A stretch of DNA of 8,617 nucleotides from an uncultured Collinsella sp. Lineage in GTDB: Bacteria > Actinomycetota > Coriobacteriia > Coriobacteriales > Coriobacteriaceae. The notes beneath the pieces are model-generated. The model was not told the DNA's origin. It searched no databases and saw nothing but the letters and a program-made list of their open reading frames with translations. Below, in pieces: positions 5,874 to 8,617 of this stretch (the stretch's first letter is position 1; each line of letters opens with the position of its first letter). A program made the translations under genes and the position numbers. The stretch lies in assembly GCA_900549275.1 (NCBI GenBank), contig URNU01000041.1:1-8617 (forward strand). Direction: 5' to 3'.

Positions 5874-6989
5874 ATTCGCAGCCGTCCACGATCGAGCCAT
5901 TTTGTGTCTAACGGGCATCTTTCCGTCGATTACTCCCAATTTTGTCCAGTCAATGAATAGTTCAGACCGGAGTAATATCTCAGCCCTTTGCTCATCCGAG
6001 CTTTTATCACGATATTCAGCATCGAGCATCCTGCATATGGCCTTAACGATCGCGCGGAATCTATCCTCATCCGATATCTGTCTGTGTGTAAGGAGAAGCA
6101 CATCGTAGCCCATGGCCTGAAGGGCCGTCATGCGGTCAGCGTCACGCAAGCCATCCCCTGCGCGTCCGTGCGAGGCCTTTCCCTGACATTCAATGGCCAC
6201 CTGTCGCCTACCGTCCGGCGAAGAAAGAAGTAGGTCGATATATACACGGGACTTTCCCACAATCGCTCGAGCACTTGTGCTTAACGTCACTTCGACATTG
6301 AGCTCTATGCCGCAAAACCCTTCGCCTCCCAGGGCTCGCGGCAGTCCAAGCAACAAATACGCCTCGACCTCAAAAGGCGACGCGGCACCCAATGGAACGA
6401 GTTGCGACACCGTCCTAAATCTATTGCCGTAACGTATCCCGCAAACATCTGAACAAAAACGGTCAAGGTCTCTGCCCAAAACCAAAGCGTCTCGACGCCA
6501 TAAATTTGAGGCGGTGCCGTCCTCGGACGGGCAGCGCACCCAACCGAACGTTGTCGAAATCGCGCCCGAATCAATTGCACGCGAAAGCTCCGCCTCAAGT
6601 GCCGCCGGCAGAGCGCACACCGCAAACAAGCCACACATCTCCGCCAATACCAAAAGAAGCTGGAGATCCGTCAGGTGCCGCGACATGATGAATGCCGTCA
6701 GTAGAGGAGACGTAATCAAAAACCCATGCTCCGTCTCCAGCACGGATTCCCTGGGGAGCTCGCCAAGAAACAGCCGCTGCCTAATGCTGGCAGGGCAAGT
6801 CCGCTTGTTTCTCGTCCGAACCAATGTATACAACGGAAAGCCGAGCGCAACCGCAGCCGTCGGGTTACGGGTGAGGTCATATCGCTGCCGGTCTTCTTCC
6901 GGTCGTGGAAGCGGCGGACACAAAGCGAGGACTTGAGGGGGCAAACGCCAGTACCTAAAAGCCGATATGTCACAAACTAGATCCTTCAT
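5862..6989 (-). CDS. AbiEi-like / DUF559-like predicted nuclease-fold protein, 375 aa
   Basis: This is a putative DNA-acting or defence protein of unknown function. The N-terminus has DISAFRYWRLPP (7-18). Residues about 51-128 resemble the AbiEi-type winged-helix region of Coriobacteriia proteins (FPLYTLV, LGELPRESV, GFLITSPLL, LAEMCGLFAVC). The C-terminal half carries SPFEVEAYLLLGLPRALGG (about 204-222), then a PD-(D/E)XK-like core: D252 in VYIDLLL, E267/Q269/K271/H274 in AIECQGKASH, and DADRMTALQAMGYDVLLLTHRQ (283-304), the usual layout of the DUF559/Vsr-like fold. There is no signal peptide or membrane helix. I chose the ATG at 6989; a GTG at 6995 is the alternative, and neither has a recognisable Shine-Dalgarno. 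Base composition looks less GC-rich than in the neighbouring genes. The stop codon lies in repeat copy A, and copy B lies upstream. The family assignment is from memory of motifs, without a search. Confidence 0.75.
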   Translation of the reverse strand: MKDLVCDISAFRYWRLPPQVLALCPPLPRPEEDRQRYDLTRNPTAAVALGFPLYTLVRTRNKRTCPASIRQRLFLGELPRESVLETEHGFLITSPLLTAFIMSRHLTDLQLLLVLAEMCGLFAVCALPAALEAELSRAIDSGAISTTFGWVRCPSEDGTASNLWRRDALVLGRDLDRFCSDVCGIRYGNRFRTVSQLVPLGAASPFEVEAYLLLGLPRALGGEGFCGIELNVEVTLSTSARAIVGKSRVYIDLLLSSPDGRRQVAIECQGKASHGRAGDGLRDADRMTALQAMGYDVLLLTHRQISDEDRFRAIVKAICRMLDAEYRDKSSDEQRAEILLRSELFIDWTKLGVIDGKMPVRHKMARSWTAANLSE

Positions 6990-7172
6990 AGGCACAGGAG
7001 AACACGAATTTCAACCCAGTCAGTCACGCATTGGCGCGAACGCACCAAAAATGGCGCCGAACGGACTGCTAAGTTTTCAACAGCCCTCCCCAACTGGCCA
7101 AAAGTTTGCCAAGAGCTGGACGAAACCCTGTTGAAAACCTCATTTTTTTCTCATGTAGAAGCTTTGCGCGAC
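6990..7172 (-). other. Leader region of the nuclease-like gene
   Basis: This 183-nt stretch separates repeat copy B from the nuclease-like gene. It contains the GTTTTCAACAG inverted repeat described separately and a GGCGCC-centred partial palindrome near 7033-7060. No clear -35/-10 pair and no ribosome-binding site were found for the downstream gene. Confidence 0.5.
7073..7149. repeat. GTTTTCAACAG / CTGTTGAAAAC inverted repeat with adjoining T-run
   Basis: An exact 11-bp inverted repeat (7073-7083 and 7128-7138) encloses 44 nt, which include an inner TGGCCAAA/TTTGCCA stem (about 7095-7111). On the plus strand it is followed by seven Ts at 7143-7149, as in a long-loop terminator, but no plus-strand gene leads into it. 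On the minus strand it would form a structured leader upstream of the nuclease-like gene. Confidence 0.7.
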
Positions 7173-7293
7173 AAGTGAGTAGACTTTTTTGAACATCCCG
7201 AGCAGCCCGGTCATCCTGCTTTTCAAAACCGAAGGTAGATAGCTTGTTACAAAACTGCCTGGTCGCCAAAGTGCTAAAAGTCTACTCACTTAG
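7173..7293 (-). repeat. 120-bp inverted-repeat-ended element, copy B, on the 3' end of the MocR-type gene
   Basis: The arms AAGTGAGTAGACTTTT (7173-7188) and their exact reverse complement (7276-7291) form a 16-bp stem. The core is 119 nt, the same spacing as in copy A, with about 81% identity and the same orientation. The last two codons and the TGA of the MocR-type gene lie in the right arm. The left arm here starts CAAGTG instead of TAAGTG, so one of its three stop triplets is lost and the TA at that end is missing. Confidence 0.9.
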
Positions 7294-8617
7294 GTTGCAG
7301 AGTGCCCCCCATTAGCTGTAATTCCAAGGTTGTTAGTACTTTTGGACTCAGATCGTCATACTGAACAAGAATTTGAGTTGAGTTTTCAGGGACAGATGCG
7401 CCATCGGCACACCAAAAACAGTCACCGATATCGATAAAAGGGATGCTCGAGCGCGTGAGGGCCCGTACAAAAGTGCTTCTGCCCGTTCCACGCTCCGCAA
7501 CCACGATACAGTAAAGGCCCGCGTCTGCATGCTCGATCGAGACCTCTCCTGCCGGAAATACCTTCCGCACAAGCGCCATCAGGCCATCACGCGCCTCGCG
7601 AGCACGAACGCGCACGCGGTTCACATGTCGCTCGTAATCACCCGATTCCAGCAAACGCGCCAAAGCGACCTGATCAACAGAGCTCACCGACGAGGCGTAG
7701 AAACCAAGGCTGCGCCTAAACCGCTCCATTAACTCATCGGGCAACACCATGTACGCCAAACGCAACGCCGATGAAAGGCTCTTCGAAAACGTGTTGGTGT
7801 AGATAACCGACTGGGCGGCATCGATCGATGCGAGCGCAGGAATCGGCTTGCCGGCAAGGCGAAACTCACAATCAAAGTCATCTTCGATGAGATACCGACC
7901 TGGTCGCTCGGCGGCCCAGCTCAGCAGCGCATAGCGACGCGCAATGCTCGTCACAAGACCGGTGGGATACTGATGGGACGGCATAAGGTGAAGGACATCG
8001 GTCCCAGTTTTCTGCAGAGCGCTCAGGTCCACGCCGTCGTCATCCAACGGGATATGTCGTACTTGGCAGCCCATAGCCTGATAGATGCGCGTCAGACGCA
8101 AATAGCCCGGGTCCTCAACGGCATACACCTTGTCAGCGCCAAGCAACTGAACCAACATGGTATCGAGCAGCTGGGCGCCTGCACCGATAACAATGTTGTT
8201 GGGGTCGACATTCATGCCCCTTGTCCCACGCAGATGGTGAGCAATTGCGCGTCGCAGCCGAGCGGTGCCCTGCGCCGGTGCGGGCGAAAAGATTTCGCGC
8301 TCATCTTCGGATGCCAGCGTCGCCCGTAGTGCGCTTTGCCAAAGCCGCGCCGCCTCCAAAGCGGAAGGAGAAAGTGCATCGAACAGCTCGACCTGTCCGT
8401 TGACATCATGCGCGCTGAGGCCCACAGAGACGGTATCTCGGTCGATGCCCTGCGAAGCCAAAGGCAAAACCGGTGCATCCGGAAGCTTGCAAGCGTAGTA
8501 GCCACGACGCGGCATTGAGCAAATATAGCCCTCGGCAAGTAACTGGCTATATGCATTCTCGATGGTAATGACACTGATTCCCAGATGACTGGCAAAGGCG
8601 CGCTTAGACGGAAGATG
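7286..8617 (-). CDS. MocR/GntR-type transcriptional regulator with aminotransferase-like domain, 5' end beyond the window
   Basis: This is a PLP-binding transcription factor of the MocR subfamily. 443 residues are visible; roughly 35-40 N-terminal residues are missing. The frame stays open to the window edge, and its first 34 residues are the second half of a GntR winged helix (LPSKRAFASHLGIS, then ENAYSQLLAEGYI), so the internal ATG at 8515 is not the true start. The fold-type I aminotransferase domain follows: GAGAQLLDTM (phosphate site), HQYPTG in place of the usual NPTG, EDDFDCEFR (pyridine-binding Asp), and TNTFSKSLSSALRLAYM with the PLP lysine at visible residue 279 (codon 7783-7781). 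Such proteins sense PLP or an amino compound and usually control a nearby, often divergent, gene; the likely target lies off the right edge. The final Pro-Lys and TGA come from repeat copy B. Confidence 0.94.
   Translation of the reverse strand, partial: HLPSKRAFASHLGISVITIENAYSQLLAEGYICSMPRRGYYACKLPDAPVLPLASQGIDRDTVSVGLSAHDVNGQVELFDALSPSALEAARLWQSALRATLASEDEREIFSPAPAQGTARLRRAIAHHLRGTRGMNVDPNNIVIGAGAQLLDTMLVQLLGADKVYAVEDPGYLRLTRIYQAMGCQVRHIPLDDDGVDLSALQKTGTDVLHLMPSHQYPTGLVTSIARRYALLSWAAERPGRYLIEDDFDCEFRLAGKPIPALASIDAAQSVIYTNTFSKSLSSALRLAYMVLPDELMERFRRSLGFYASSVSSVDQVALARLLESGDYERHVNRVRVRAREARDGLMALVRKVFPAGEVSIEHADAGLYCIVVAERGTGRSTFVRALTRSSIPFIDIGDCFWCADGASVPENSTQILVQYDDLSPKVLTTLELQLMGGTLQPK

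Noticed and set aside
7069..7269. 66-codon minus-strand open frame between the MocR-type and nuclease-like genes
   Set aside because: Much of it lies within repeat copy B and the adjoining inverted repeat. No ribosome-binding site or domain was found.
5751..7293. CRISPR array or integron explanation for the paired repeats
   Set aside because: There are only two copies, 1.4 kb apart, with a gene between them. No Cas, integrase or short regular spacers were seen.
7286..8515. A complete 409-residue aminotransferase starting at the ATG at 8515
   Set aside because: The same frame continues to the window edge and encodes half of a GntR winged helix, so this is an internal methionine of a MocR-type regulator.

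Overview
The window looks like chromosomal DNA of an anaerobic, moderately high-GC bacterium. The codon usage, a rubrerythrin with an N-terminal rubredoxin domain, and an AbiEi-like/DUF559-like protein of a type I associate with Coriobacteriia together suggest a gut actinobacterium such as Collinsella. This assignment is an inference from sequence style. No rRNA or marker gene is present to prove it.

Layout, left to right. Nearly everything is on the minus strand. Bases 99-2069 hold four minus-strand genes. In transcription order they are a stand-alone HIRAN-domain protein, a 59-residue acidic/basic small protein 18 nt downstream, a calcineurin-like metallophosphoesterase, and a ChbG/YdjC-type carbohydrate deacetylase. 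The deacetylase gene is bracketed by two related GGTGG/CCACC hairpins that share a 21-nt inverted match. Bases 2193-4802 hold a two-gene operon, an iron-type alcohol dehydrogenase followed by an aldehyde dehydrogenase. The Shine-Dalgarno sequence of the second gene overlaps the stop codon of the first. The pair could oxidise an alcohol through its aldehyde to an acid, or run in reverse. A 256-nt divergent regulatory region with TGTTGA/TCAACA boxes separates this operon from the only plus-strand gene, a reverse-type rubrerythrin (5059-5619) that ends in a strong intrinsic terminator.

The right third (5751-7293) is the unusual part. A 375-residue protein with a PD-(D/E)XK/DUF559-like nuclease signature lies between two copies of a roughly 120-bp element, about 81% identical by hand alignment. 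Each copy is closed by an 18- or 16-bp terminal inverted repeat. Both copies lie in the same orientation, and each sits exactly on the 3' end of a minus-strand gene: the nuclease-like gene, and the MocR-type regulator that runs off the right edge. The stop codon of each gene falls inside the arm of the repeat. The arm core TAAGTGAGTAG holds TAA, TGA and TAG in three different frames, so it ends any reading frame that enters it.

No tRNA, rRNA, CRISPR array or complete insertion sequence was seen. No gap between genes exceeds 300 bases.
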